Below are positions 17,549 through 25,647 of a stretch of 64,000 nucleotides of DNA, piece by piece; the first letter of the stretch is position 1, and the number at the start of each line of letters is the position of its first letter. The notes below the pieces were generated by a model. It had not been told where the DNA came from, did not search any database, and saw nothing but the letters and a program-made list of their open reading frames with translations. Made by a program: the position numbers and the translations under genes. This DNA is from Vannielia litorea. Lineage in GTDB: Bacteria; Pseudomonadota; Alphaproteobacteria; Rhodobacterales; Rhodobacteraceae. Location of the stretch: assembly GCF_019801175.1 (NCBI RefSeq), contig NZ_JAHVJR010000001.1, positions 558,001 through 622,000 on the forward strand, read 5' to 3'.

Positions 17549-17980
17549 TCAGCCGTCAGTCAGCAGGTCGGCATAGGCAATGTCATAGCCCAGCAGGTCA
17601 TCATCGGTGGTGGTGTCGGTGGTGGCCGCAGCGGTGCCGAAGAGGCCTGCGGTCACACCGGCCACCGCCTCGGGCGGGCGGGCGCCGAACCACAGGCCCA
17701 CGAGGGCCGCGGCGGTGAGGCCCGCAAGACCGGGGGCGCCGCCCACTGCGGCCAGCAGGGCAGCAAGCAGGCTGCGGCGCGGGGCAGGGGCGCGAACCGG
17801 TGCCACCGGGGCCGACGCTGCGGCCAGCCCGTCCTGCACGCCGTAGCCATCCTCCAGCACCCGCGCCAGAAGCTCGGGCGAGGGCTCTGCCTGCGTCCCC
17901 TCATCCGCCCGTGCGGCGGAAAAGAAGCTCTCCAGCAGGGCCTCCTCGGAGGCGGTCAGCTCTTTGTCATGGTCAGCCAT
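17549..17980 (-). CDS. Membrane protein in ECF sigma operon, candidate anti-sigma factor
   Basis: A 143-residue protein whose ATG overlaps the end of the ECF sigma gene by 8 bp. The cytoplasmic N-terminal half (SEEALLESFFSAARADE...PSPELLARVLEDG) resembles small sigma-binding domains. An Ala/Gly-rich segment about residues 70-100 is probably a single membrane span, and the C-terminal tail is Thr/Asp-rich. Relatives are, as I recall, sometimes annotated as dihydroorotate dehydrogenase; nothing in this sequence supports that. The anti-sigma role is inferred from operon position and topology. Confidence 0.55.
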   Translation of the reverse strand: MADHDKELTASEEALLESFFSAARADEGTQAEPSPELLARVLEDGYGVQDGLAAASAPVAPVRAPAPRRSLLAALLAAVGGAPGLAGLTAAALVGLWFGARPPEAVAGVTAGLFGTAAATTDTTTDDDLLGYDIAYADLLTDG

Positions 17981-18557
17981 CGCTCAACCCCAGTTCTGCG
18001 CGGGCGCCCCTCAGACGGGCCGCAAGTGCGCGTTTGCCGCGGGCGATCAGACTTTCGACCGCCTCGACGGAAATGTCCATCTGCCGGGCAATCACCGGAT
18101 TGCCCAAGCCTTCGATGTGCCGCAGCCGCACCGCCTCGCTCTGCCGGTCGGGCAGATCGGCGAGGGCGGCATAGAGCGCCTGCGCGCGCTCCTCGGCCTC
18201 CATCTGCTCCACCACGCCGGCCCGGTCGTCCTCGGGCTCGGGGATGCTGTCGAGCGCCTGACCACGCTTCTTGCGCAGCCGGTCGGTGCAGAGGTTGCGG
18301 GCCACCTGGTAGAGCCATGTGCTCACCTTGGCCTCGCCGGTGCGCCAGTCGGGCGCGATCTTCCACAGGCGCATCATCGCCTCCTGCGCCACGTCCTCGG
18401 CCTCGGCGCGGTCGGTCAGCATGCGGGTTGCCAGCCCCAGCACCATCGGCGTCAGCCGCAGCGTGAGGGTGCGGGCAGCCGCCCGGTCGCCCCCGGCAAA
18501 AAGAGCCAGGAGCGCCTCGTCGTCCGGCTCCTGTGGCGCATCGAGGGGCATGGGCAT
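17973..18557 (-). CDS. ECF-family RNA polymerase sigma factor
   Basis: A 194-residue sigma factor with only regions 2 and 4. Region 2 reads EAEDVAQEAMMRLWKIAPDW and KVSTWLYQVARNLCTDRLRKK; region 4 reads ALADLPDRQSEAVRLRHIEGLGNPVIARQMDISVEAVESLIARGKRAL. The next two genes encode a membrane protein and a CpxP-like sensor, which is the layout of an envelope-stress or metal-responsive ECF system. The EF-hand gene upstream (18695) is separated by a hairpin and may be a target rather than a member. Confidence 0.9.
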   Translation of the reverse strand: MPMPLDAPQEPDDEALLALFAGGDRAAARTLTLRLTPMVLGLATRMLTDRAEAEDVAQEAMMRLWKIAPDWRTGEAKVSTWLYQVARNLCTDRLRKKRGQALDSIPEPEDDRAGVVEQMEAEERAQALYAALADLPDRQSEAVRLRHIEGLGNPVIARQMDISVEAVESLIARGKRALAARLRGARAELGLSDG

Positions 18558-18631
18558 CGCCTGTCAGTACAGTCTCTTCTCGGTCTTCTCAATGCCTGCC
18601 CGGCACCCCGCCGAGGGGCACCGGAAAGGCC

Positions 18632-18674
18632 CCCTCCCCGCGCGTTTCAGGGGATGACACTAAACGCGGGGAGG
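18632..18674 (-). terminator. Long GC hairpin between EF-hand gene and ECF sigma gene
   Basis: The arms (CCCTCCCCGCG and TTT on one side, AAACGCGGGGAGGG on the other) pair over about 14 bp with a 2-nt bulge. It begins 20 bp after the EF-hand stop on the minus strand. There is no clear U-tract, so it may be a 3-prime stabilising structure or a weak terminator. Confidence 0.55.
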
Positions 18675-18694
18675 GAAGCATCGAAACGTGCCGG

Positions 18695-19309
18695 TCAGTT
18701 CCGGCGGTAGTGGCCATGTCCGTCGCCACCACGGCCTTTGCCGTCACGGTGCTCGCCGCGCTTGTGCATGCGCTCACCGTCCCGCATGCCACGTCCTTCG
18801 CCGCGCTGGGCGAGGAAGGCCATGGCCGTTTCGAATTCCTGTTCGGTCACCGTGCCATCGCCATCGGTGTCCATCCGCTCGAAGAGGTTTTCGAGCATCT
18901 CGGCGCGGCGCTCCTGCGCCTGCTCCGGACGGCCTGCAGCGAATTCCTCGGCCGAGACGGTGCCGTTGTTGTCGGCGTCGAGCCGCTCGATCATCCGCTC
19001 GGCGCGCTGGGCGCGGCGGGCGGCCTCGCGGGCCTCCTGTGCGGCCACCAGCTCCTCGGCGCTGATCTCGCCGTCGCCATTGCTGTCGGCGCGGGCAAAG
19101 CGCACCGCGTCACCGGCGGCCAGCTCTTCGGCGGAAAGGGCGCCATCGGCGTTGGTATCGAGCTCGGTGAAGCTGGGGGGCGTGGGGTCGGCGCCGGGGC
19201 CCATGCCCATGCCGCCCATGCCGCCACCGCTGGGGCCACGGGCCTCGGCCATCGGAGCCACGGCGAGGCCGGTGGCGATGAGAGTGGTCAGAAGCAGAAC
19301 GCGTTTCAT
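18695..19309 (-). CDS. Exported EF-hand calcium-binding protein
   Basis: A 204-residue secreted protein with a signal peptide (MKRVLLLTTLIATGLAVAPMAEA). A Gly/Met-rich stretch (GGGMGGMGMG) precedes four EF-hand loops with complete DxDxDG-type ligands, starting at Asp51 (DTNADGALSAEE), Asp75 (DSNGDGEISAEE), Asp111 (DADNNGTVSAEE) and Asp147 (DTDGDGTVTEQE). The tail is rich in Gly, His, Lys and Arg (GRGGDGHGHYRRN) and could bind metal or polyanions. It is close to an ECF sigma operon, so a calcium or metal-linked envelope function is possible. Specific role unknown. Confidence 0.85.
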   Translation of the reverse strand: MKRVLLLTTLIATGLAVAPMAEARGPSGGGMGGMGMGPGADPTPPSFTELDTNADGALSAEELAAGDAVRFARADSNGDGEISAEELVAAQEAREAARRAQRAERMIERLDADNNGTVSAEEFAAGRPEQAQERRAEMLENLFERMDTDGDGTVTEQEFETAMAFLAQRGEGRGMRDGERMHKRGEHRDGKGRGGDGHGHYRRN

Positions 19310-19595
19310 ATCGTGTATCCTCCTCAGGAGTGCTCGGGGTTTCTTGCCATCGGGCCGTTGTGCTGGCCCGTTGATGCTTCTCAAACGGGCGGTGCCTGGG
19401 CTTCCGTCGCGCCCCGGCAAAAAATCCGGCAAAAAAAATTTTCGGCCCCCGGTTTTGCGACATCCCGACGCAAGGACACATCGCGCCCTGACGTTGCGGC
19501 GCGGTTTGCGCTACTTAGGTCGTAGCGAGGCGCCGTGCGTGAGCACCGAGCCAGAACGGGCAGAGCCCCGCAGTCGAACCATGGAAGCCCAGACT

Positions 19596-20003
19596 ATGTC
19601 GTCAGAGAGTGCCCTGGCCGATCCGGCCATGATCGAAGACCGTGATGCGAAGACCGCGATGATCCGAGGCTGGCGCCGCCGCTGCCCCTGCTGCGGCAAT
19701 GGCCCGATGATGGCGGGCTACCTCAAGGTGCGCGATACCTGCCCGGTCTGCGAAGAAGATCTGCACCACCAGCGCGCAGATGACGGCCCCGCCTACCTGA
19801 CGATCCTGATCGTGGGCCACCTGCTCGCGCCGCTGATCCTCTACGTCTACACCGCCTTCCGGCCCGATCCGCTGATCCTCGCGACCGGGTTTACGGTTGG
19901 ATGCGTGGCGCTTTCGCTCTACCTTCTGCCCCGGCTGAAAGGGCTGATGGTCGGCCTGCAGTGGGCCAAGCGGATGCACGGCTTCGGCGGCGAGCGCGGC
20001 TGA
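19596..20003 (+). CDS. DUF983 membrane protein
   Basis: A 135-residue protein with an N-terminal zinc-ribbon-like motif (CPCCGNGPM ... CPVCEEDL) and two transmembrane helices (YLTILIVGHLLAPLILYVY and LILATGFTVGCVALSLYLL). RGWRRRCPCCG is the family signature. The second ATG (19596) is favoured by GGAAG eight bases upstream; an ATG at 19581 is possible. A NUDIX hydrolase gene follows 41 bp downstream, a pairing common in Rhodobacterales. Function unknown. Confidence 0.82.
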   Translation: MSSESALADPAMIEDRDAKTAMIRGWRRRCPCCGNGPMMAGYLKVRDTCPVCEEDLHHQRADDGPAYLTILIVGHLLAPLILYVYTAFRPDPLILATGFTVGCVALSLYLLPRLKGLMVGLQWAKRMHGFGGERG

Positions 20004-20044
20004 TCGGCCCGCTCCCTCAGCCGCCAGATCCGGGCGAGAGGCGC

Positions 20045-20716
20045 ATGGACAAGACACAACTCCGCGACGCGGCGACGATCATCCTCTACCGCGAGGGCGC
20101 GGAAGGGGTCGAGGTGCTGATGGGCCAGCGCGGCGCCAGCGCCGCCTTCATGCCCAACAAGTTCGTCTTTCCCGGCGGCGCGGTGGATGCGGTGGATGCG
20201 ACCGTGCCCTTCGCCACCGGCCCCGACCCGCTCTGCGCGGCGCGGCTGGCGCTGGAAGCGGGCGAAGGGCAGGTAACAGCCTTTCTGGCCGCTGCCGTGC
20301 GCGAACTCTGGGAAGAGACCGGCCTGATCCTCGGCGTGCCCGGCACATGGCCCGGCGCGGCCCCGCAGGGCTGGCGCGGCTTCGCCGCCACCGGCCACCT
20401 GCCCTCTGCCGAAGGGCTGCGCTTTGTCTACCGCGCCGTCACCCCGCCCGGCCGCCCCCGCCGGTTCGACGCCCGTTTCTTCCTCGCCCCCGCCAGCCGG
20501 GTGGCGGGCGATGCGGATGATTTTTCGCGCGCCGAAGACGAGCTGACGCTGCTGCAATGGATCCCGCTGACCCGTGCCCGCAGCTTCGATCTGCCGTTCA
20601 TCACCGAGGTGGTGCTGGGCGAGGTGGCGGAACTGACCGGCCATGACGCGCCGCCCGACGGGGTGCCCTTCGTGAAGAATGACGACCTCGTGGCCGGGAT
20701 CAGGCGGCTGCGCTGA
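20045..20716 (+). CDS. NUDIX hydrolase
   Basis: A 223-residue pyrophosphohydrolase. The NUDIX box is split by an insertion: FPGGAVDAVDA, about 40 residues later AAVRELWEETGLILG. The REx2EE metal-binding core is intact. The size and insertion recall the NUDT19-like/coenzyme A diphosphatase branch, but the substrate cannot be assigned. It follows the DUF983 gene closely and is probably co-transcribed with it. Dispersed repeat C lies immediately after its stop. Confidence 0.87.
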   Translation: MDKTQLRDAATIILYREGAEGVEVLMGQRGASAAFMPNKFVFPGGAVDAVDATVPFATGPDPLCAARLALEAGEGQVTAFLAAAVRELWEETGLILGVPGTWPGAAPQGWRGFAATGHLPSAEGLRFVYRAVTPPGRPRRFDARFFLAPASRVAGDADDFSRAEDELTLLQWIPLTRARSFDLPFITEVVLGEVAELTGHDAPPDGVPFVKNDDLVAGIRRLR

Positions 20717-20723
20717 CCGAGAG

Positions 20724-20785
20724 GGCAGGAGTGGGGGCGCTGCCCCCACACCCCCGGGATATTTTGAGCAAGAAAATGAACAGGC
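20724..20785 (+). repeat. Dispersed GC-hairpin repeat, copy C (most complete)
   Basis: Reads GCAGGAGTGGGGGCGC, TGCCCCCACACCCCC, GGGATATTTTGAG, then CAAGAAAATGAACAGG. The hairpin GGGGGC-GCT-GCCCCC and a T-rich run follow the NUDIX stop by a few bases and end exactly at the stop codon of the convergent DMT gene. It best shows the family structure and probably serves as a bidirectional terminator. Confidence 0.75.
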
Positions 20786-21679
20786 TCAGTGCGTTGCGGC
20801 GACCAGCGCGATGACCGAGGCGACCAGCAGGGCGATGCCCGCAAGTTCGCGACCCGAGAGCTTTTCGGAGAAGACGCGGGCGCCGATCACCATCGAGAAC
20901 AGAACCTCGACCTGCCCCAGCGCAAAGACCACCGAGGCGGTTTGCAGCGCGAAGGCGGCGAACCAGCAGAAGCTGCCGCCGAAGGAGGTGAGGCCCACCG
21001 CAAGGCCGGGGCGCCATGCGGCGAGGACGCGGGTGATCTCGGCGCGGTCGCGCACCAGCAGCCAGCCGAGCATCAGCGCGTTTTGCAGGATGACCACGCA
21101 GCCGAGGGCAAGGGCAGGGCGCAGCAATATATCGTCGCTCGCCACCTCGAGCGTGGCGGCGCGGTAGCCCACCCCGGAGAAGGCAAAGAACAGCCCCGCG
21201 CCGAGGCCGAGGCTGGCCGAGGGCGCATCGAGCCGCAACTTGCCGCCGGTGCCGGAGAGCATCAGGATCGCCACCATCCCCACCACCATCGCCGCAAACC
21301 CGCCCCAGCCCGGCACCTCGCCCAGCAGCGCCCAGCCCACGGCGGCGGTGAGCAGCACCTCGGATTTGCGCAGGGTGATCCCCACGGCAAAGTTGCGGCG
21401 GGCAAAGAGCATCACGGTGAAGACCGTCGCGAGGATCTGCGAGCTGCCGCCCACTGCCGCCCAGAGCCAGAAGCGCTCGCCCAGTTCGGGCAGCGCCATG
21501 CCGCGCAGGGTGACCATCAGCCAGAGCGCGGCCCAGATCATCGGCAGCGAGTAGAGAAACCGCGCCCATGTTGCCCCGGTCGCGCTTAGCCCGGCCTGCG
21601 CCATCTGCTTTTGCACCATGAAGCGCATCGCCTGAATGAGCGCAGCGGCGAGGGCGAAAGGGATCCAGAGCCAGTCCAT
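20786..21679 (-). CDS. DMT/EamA-family transporter
   Basis: A 297-residue membrane protein with about ten hydrophobic helices in two EamA-like halves (for example FWLWAAVGGSSQILATVFTVML and PGLAVGLTSFGGSFCWFAAFAL). Members export or import metabolites across the inner membrane; the substrate is not predictable here. The C-terminal half ends in LAGIALLVASVIALVAATH, typical of the family. It is transcribed alone, convergent with the NUDIX gene, and starts 39 bp downstream of the desaturase stop on the same strand, so co-transcription with that gene is possible. Confidence 0.85.
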   Translation of the reverse strand: MDWLWIPFALAAALIQAMRFMVQKQMAQAGLSATGATWARFLYSLPMIWAALWLMVTLRGMALPELGERFWLWAAVGGSSQILATVFTVMLFARRNFAVGITLRKSEVLLTAAVGWALLGEVPGWGGFAAMVVGMVAILMLSGTGGKLRLDAPSASLGLGAGLFFAFSGVGYRAATLEVASDDILLRPALALGCVVILQNALMLGWLLVRDRAEITRVLAAWRPGLAVGLTSFGGSFCWFAAFALQTASVVFALGQVEVLFSMVIGARVFSEKLSGRELAGIALLVASVIALVAATH

Positions 21680-21717
21680 GCCGCTTATGGATCACGGCAA
21701 GGCGGGAATGGGAAGGC

Positions 21718-22635
21718 TCAGGGCGCGGGCGGCTCCTGCCTTTGCCAGAGCGGATGGGCCACCGGGTCTTTCGCCTTGAAGAAATAGCGCCGGAACACCT
21801 CGCCATAGGAGCGGTAGCGGTAGCCCTCATTGCGGCTCAGGTAGCGCGCCGGGTTGGCAAAGTAGAGCCGGGGCAAGCGATACCACGGCGTGCGCGGGTG
21901 CATGTGGTGGACCACGTGCAGGTTGTTGTTGAGAAAGAGAAACGCCAGCAGCCCCCGGTCCTCGATCACCACGGTCCGGCCCCGGGCGCGGGCGTGGGCC
22001 TGATGTTCGAGAAAGGTGCGGATCTTCAGGATCGACAGCGCGGCATAGGCACAGGCGATGTAGGCGGGAGGCGGCATCTGCGCCACGGCCAGCCAGAGCG
22101 CCACCGGCACCAGCCCCGCGGCATGCAGCGCCCACCCCAGTGCAACCCTTTGGTCGCCCGCGCGGATCACTCGCCAGTCGGTAACCATGAAGGCGATCTG
22201 CCCCAGCAGCGGCCCCAGCAGGATGCGCCCGGCGAGCGTGTTGTTCACCCTCAGCAGCGCCCGCCGCCAGCGCGGCAACCGGGCCCAGTCGCCCGCGTCG
22301 AGATAGTTGCTCTCGGGATCATCGTAGGGGTCTGTCAGCAGGCTGTCCTGGTGGTGGGCAAGATGGGTGTCGCGGAACCGCAGGTAGGGGATGAAGAGGC
22401 CGAGCGCGGGAAAGACAAGCGCCGCGTTGGCTCGGGCGGAGCGGAAGGGGTGGCCGTGGATCAGCTCGTGGCTCAGCGACGAATGCAGCACGAGGGCGAG
22501 GGTGGTGAGCACCATGCCCAGCGGCAGCGCTACCTCGGCCACGGCGCTCGTGCCGAGGGCGAAGGTGCCATAGCAGCAGGCGAGCAGGGCGAGGGTGGGC
22601 CATTCCGTGCCGGCGGCGCGGCGGGGGTCGTTCAC
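21718..22635 (-). CDS. Membrane fatty acid desaturase-family protein
   Basis: A 305-residue integral membrane di-iron enzyme. All three histidine boxes are present: HELIHGH near residue 56, HLAHHQ near 91 and HVVHHMHP near 239. Four hydrophobic stretches surround them. The substrate may be an acyl-lipid or a carotenoid-like molecule; the sequence does not decide. It is divergent from an XRE regulator whose upstream region contains symmetrical GATGTT repeats, so that regulator is a good candidate to control it. Confidence 0.87.
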   Translation of the reverse strand: MNDPRRAAGTEWPTLALLACCYGTFALGTSAVAEVALPLGMVLTTLALVLHSSLSHELIHGHPFRSARANAALVFPALGLFIPYLRFRDTHLAHHQDSLLTDPYDDPESNYLDAGDWARLPRWRRALLRVNNTLAGRILLGPLLGQIAFMVTDWRVIRAGDQRVALGWALHAAGLVPVALWLAVAQMPPPAYIACAYAALSILKIRTFLEHQAHARARGRTVVIEDRGLLAFLFLNNNLHVVHHMHPRTPWYRLPRLYFANPARYLSRNEGYRYRSYGEVFRRYFFKAKDPVAHPLWQRQEPPAP

Positions 22636-22716
22636 AGAGGTCTCCGGATGGGGCGCAGGGCGCAGTCCCCTTCCTGTTACGCGCGGGCGGCGCGGTGCGG
22701 GAGATGATCTCTTGTT

Positions 22717-22750
22717 AACATCTTCGAGCGATGTTGATATTTATAAACAT
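22717..22750. promoter_or_regulatory. Candidate XRE-regulator operator (AACATC/GATGTT repeats)
   Basis: A perfect inverted repeat AACATC-N7-GATGTT (22717-22735) is followed at once by a second symmetric pair, ATGTT ... AACAT (22731-22750), sharing the central half-site. They lie between the divergent desaturase and XRE genes, directly in front of the XRE start. Confidence 0.55.
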
Positions 22751-23611
22751 ATGGATACGATGATCGACAAGCGCACCCGCGCCACGCTCTTCCGCGCCCG
22801 TGTCGGCGAGGCGCTGGCGGAGGCGGGCATGAGCCAATCCGCGCTGGCCCGGGCCGTGGGCGTGAGCCGCTCGACCCTCTCCCAACTGCTGCGCAGCGAG
22901 GCGCCCCGCCTGCCCGGCGCGCAGCTCTTGGGCGATCTTGCCGGGGCGCTCGGGGTCAGCGCCGACTGGCTGCTCGGCCTCTCCGACCGTCCCGAACGGG
23001 CTGCCCAGCTGGCCCGCGCTGCGCTTTCGATCACCCAGGCCGAGCGTGCGCTGATCGACGACCAGATCTTTGCATGGCACCGCGAGGCGGCGGGCTACAA
23101 GATCCGCCATGTCCCCGCGACTCTGCCCGACATGCTGAAGACCCCCGAGATGCTGCACTGGGAATATGCCCCGCACCTCGGCAAGACCACGGCGCAGGCC
23201 ATCGGCGCGGCGCAGGACCGGCTCGATTGGATGCGCGGCTCGGGCAGCGACTATGAAATCGCCATGCCGCTCGACGAGATGCAGGCCTTCGCCAGCGGCA
23301 CCGGCTATTACGCCGGTCTGCCCGAGGCGCTGCGGCGCGAGCAACTGGGTTGGATGGCCGAGCTGCACCGGCAGTTCTACCCCCAGCTCCGCATCTGCCT
23401 CTTCGACCAGCGGCGGATGTTCTCGGCCCCGGTCACCGTGTTTGGCCCGCTCTTGGCGGTGCTCTACCTCGGCTCCTCCTACCTCGCCTTCCGAGACCGG
23501 GAGCGAGTGCAGGCCATCACCGGGCACTTTGACGGGCTGGTGCGGGCCGCCTCGGTGGGCGAGCGTGAATGGCCCGAGCATATTGCCGGGCTGCTGCGGG
23601 GCATGGGCTAG
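22751..23611 (+). CDS. XRE-family transcriptional regulator
   Basis: A 286-residue regulator. An N-terminal Cro/C1-type helix-turn-helix (MSQSALARAVGVSRSTLSQLLRSE, about residues 24-50) is joined to a roughly 200-residue C-terminal domain without a motif I recognise (HREAAGYKIRHVPATLPDML; LRICLFDQRRMFSAPVTVFGPLLAVLYLGSSYLAF). The latter recalls ligand-binding domains of SCFA- or lipid-responsive XRE proteins. The start ATG (MDTMIDKR) follows an AT-rich symmetric operator region. Divergent orientation suggests control of the desaturase. Confidence 0.8.
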   Translation: MDTMIDKRTRATLFRARVGEALAEAGMSQSALARAVGVSRSTLSQLLRSEAPRLPGAQLLGDLAGALGVSADWLLGLSDRPERAAQLARAALSITQAERALIDDQIFAWHREAAGYKIRHVPATLPDMLKTPEMLHWEYAPHLGKTTAQAIGAAQDRLDWMRGSGSDYEIAMPLDEMQAFASGTGYYAGLPEALRREQLGWMAELHRQFYPQLRICLFDQRRMFSAPVTVFGPLLAVLYLGSSYLAFRDRERVQAITGHFDGLVRAASVGEREWPEHIAGLLRGMG

Positions 23612-23636
23612 GCGGCGCGCTGCCCCTGAAAGCAAA

Positions 23637-23665
23637 CGGGTGCGCCGCTCTTCACGACGCACCCG
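23637..23665. terminator. Hairpin after the XRE gene
   Basis: Perfect 8-bp arms, CGGGTGCG and CGCACCCG, flank a 13-nt loop between the convergent XRE gene and the small membrane protein gene at 23695. There is no U-tract. Confidence 0.45.
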
Positions 23666-23694
23666 CAAATGTCTGGAAACGAGGTCTTTACCGT

Positions 23695-24036
23695 TCAGCG
23701 CAGCAGCGGCTTGATCCCGGCGGCAGCAGCCTGGGTGATCGGGTCGATCGCCATCAGGTGGGCGCCAACCTTCTGCACATTGTTGCCGGTCCGCAGCCCG
23801 TCGAGGCGGGCGGTGTAATCGGCGGTGCCGAGATGGGCCAGCGTCAGCGCCTTGAAGCAGAGGAACACCGTCAGCACCGTCAGCGCGGGCCGCAGCACCG
23901 GGCGCTTGACGCGCTTGGAGCGGGTGTAAAAGCTCTGGCCAAGGGTGCCCGTGGCCTCGAAACCACCGCCTCTGCGGTGGATTTTTTCGATCCGGCGAAT
24001 GCGTCCGGCGAAATTCTGCATGGTTGGGTCGGCCAA
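23695..24036 (-). CDS. Small hypothetical protein with one transmembrane segment
   Basis: About 113 residues. I favour a TTG start at 24036, because GGAGAGACCC lies just in front of it; the first ATG (24021, MQNFAGRIRR) has no ribosome binding site. A basic N-terminal part (RRIEKIHRRGGGFEA; RSKRVKRPVLRP) precedes one hydrophobic helix (ALTVLTVFLCFKALTLAHL) and a periplasmic tail, suggesting an inside-to-outside anchor. The ATADYTARLDGLRTGN-like tail and the family are unknown to me. It ends convergent to the XRE gene and starts near the prmA stop. Confidence 0.6.
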   Translation of the reverse strand: MADPTMQNFAGRIRRIEKIHRRGGGFEATGTLGQSFYTRSKRVKRPVLRPALTVLTVFLCFKALTLAHLGTADYTARLDGLRTGNNVQKVGAHLMAIDPITQAAAAGIKPLLR

Positions 24037-24124
24037 GGGTCTCTCCGTCCGAAAGTGTGGTCGCTCAGGCCCCCGCCTTGATGCAGAAGGTGCGCCATGA
24101 TTTGGGCGGAAATTGGGCGTGACG

Positions 24125-24994
24125 TCAGGATTTTTGCAGACAGAGGGTCGTCCAGTCGCCAATTGTCTCGGCGTTCGCGACAGTAAGGCCTTCCGCCACG
24201 TAAGCCTCCGTCACATCAGGGGCCTGATCGTTCAGCAGCCCGGAGAGAATCGCATGGCCGCCGGGCGCGAGAGCCTTGGCGATATCGGGTGCGAGGCCGA
24301 TCAGCGGGCCTTTCAGAATGTTGGCGAAGATGAGGCCAAAGGGGGCGGCGCCTGACAGCACCGGGTGATCGAGCCCGGTCGCCTCGATACAGCTGACCTT
24401 GCCAGTCAGCCCGTTGGCCGCGAGGTTGGCCTCGGCCACCTCAACCGCCACCGGGTCGATGTCGGAGGCGATGATCGGCACCTCCCAGACCCGGGCGGCG
24501 GCCATCGCGAGCACAGCGGTGCCGCAGCCCACATCGGCCACGGGGCAGGGGGCAAGGCCGCCCTCGAGCAGCCGATCAAAGGCGCGCAGGCAGCCCAGCG
24601 TGGTGCCGTGGTGGCCGGTGCCGAAGGCCATTGCCGCCTCGATCAGCAGCGGCTCGGCGCCCTCCGGCACGGTCTCGGCGTCATGAGAGCCATAAACATA
24701 GAAGCGCCCGGCCTCCACAGGGGCCAGCTCGCGGCGCACATGGGCGACCCAATCCGTCTCGGGCAGCTCGGAAATGGTGAAGGGTTTGGCACTGAAGGCG
24801 GCGGCCAGTACGGCCAGCCCGGCCTCATCGGGGCTTTCGGTAAAATAGCCGCCCACTTCCCATAGGCCGCTGTCATCCTCCACCTCGAACACGCCAACCC
24901 CGGTAGGCGCAGGCTCCAGCCGCTCGAGCGCTTCGCCGAGCGCCTCGGCGGCGGGTTTGCCTTCAAGCGTGGTCAGGGCGGTATAGGTGGGCAT
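24125..24994 (-). CDS. prmA: Ribosomal protein L11 methyltransferase
   Basis: A 289-residue SAM-dependent enzyme that trimethylates ribosomal protein L11. An N-terminal substrate-recognition domain (MPTYTALTTLEGKPAAEALGEAL) is linked to a Rossmann domain with the PrmA signature AFGTGHHGTTLGCL, the SAM loop VADVGCGTAVLAMAAA and the acidic loop IIASDIDPVAVEVA. The NILKGPL block is the catalytic-pocket NI motif. The start MPTYTAL is chosen because upstream codons are Pro/Arg-rich without homology. It appears monocistronic. Confidence 0.95.
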   Translation of the reverse strand: MPTYTALTTLEGKPAAEALGEALERLEPAPTGVGVFEVEDDSGLWEVGGYFTESPDEAGLAVLAAAFSAKPFTISELPETDWVAHVRRELAPVEAGRFYVYGSHDAETVPEGAEPLLIEAAMAFGTGHHGTTLGCLRAFDRLLEGGLAPCPVADVGCGTAVLAMAAARVWEVPIIASDIDPVAVEVAEANLAANGLTGKVSCIEATGLDHPVLSGAAPFGLIFANILKGPLIGLAPDIAKALAPGGHAILSGLLNDQAPDVTEAYVAEGLTVANAETIGDWTTLCLQKS

Positions 24995-25077
24995 GGGCGC
25001 GGCTCCGGCTTTGGTTGCCTGCCGGGTAGGAGGATTGCCGGGTGCGGTCAAGGGTGGTCGGGGCGGGCTCACTCGCC

Positions 25078-25647
25078 CTAGGCGGCGTCATCGCCTCCGG
25101 CCAAGCGGGCCACCCGCGCCGGAACGCCCGCCACCGTGGCGCCGGGCGGCACATCGCGCGTCACCACAGCCCCCGCGGCGATGATCGCGCCATCGCCAAC
25201 CGTGACGCCCGGCAGCAGCGTGGCATGGCCCCCGATCCAGACCTCGCGGCCCACCGTCACCGGCAGCGCCCGCTCCAGCCCTTTCTTTCGGCCTTCGACC
25301 TCATGGTGATGGTCCGCGCAGTAGATATGCACCCCCGGCCCGAGCATCGAGCGTGCGCCGATGGTCACACGGGCGGTGTCGAGCACGGTGCAGAAGGCAT
25401 TGATGTAGACACCCGCCTCAAGATGCAGGTTCACGCCATAGGCCACGTGAAAGGGCGCCTCGATGAAGCAGCCTTCGCCGATTGCACCAAGGATCGCGTG
25501 CAGACGCGGCGCACAGGCGCCGCGCTGGGCCGGGTCGATGGTGGCATGCTCATGACAGGCAAGGCGCGCCGCATCCCGCAGCGCGCCCAACTCATCTGTC
25601 ATGCAATTGTACCAGGCGCCGTCGTCGACGCCGGGCAGGGCATTCAT
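25078..25647 (-). CDS. Sugar O-acetyltransferase, Maa/NodL-like
   Basis: A 189-residue left-handed beta-helix acetyltransferase. The hexapeptide repeats run through IGEGCFIEAPFHVAYGVNLHLEAGVYINAF and VWIGGHATLLPGVTVGDGAIIAAGAVVT, and the catalytic His lies in YCADHHHE. It starts MNALPGVDDGAWYNCMTDEL, typical of maltose/galactoside acetyltransferases; the acceptor is not certain. Its ATG overlaps the msrA stop as ATGA, an odd but clear coupling of a repair enzyme with an acetyltransferase. Confidence 0.85.
   Translation of the reverse strand: MNALPGVDDGAWYNCMTDELGALRDAARLACHEHATIDPAQRGACAPRLHAILGAIGEGCFIEAPFHVAYGVNLHLEAGVYINAFCTVLDTARVTIGARSMLGPGVHIYCADHHHEVEGRKKGLERALPVTVGREVWIGGHATLLPGVTVGDGAIIAAGAVVTRDVPPGATVAGVPARVARLAGGDDAA

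Noticed and set aside
15087..17576. Very long plus-strand open frame opposite dnaG and the CpxP-like gene
   Set aside because: Antisense to a certain primase gene; composition rich in Arg, Gly, His and Ala is typical of a GC-rich shadow frame.
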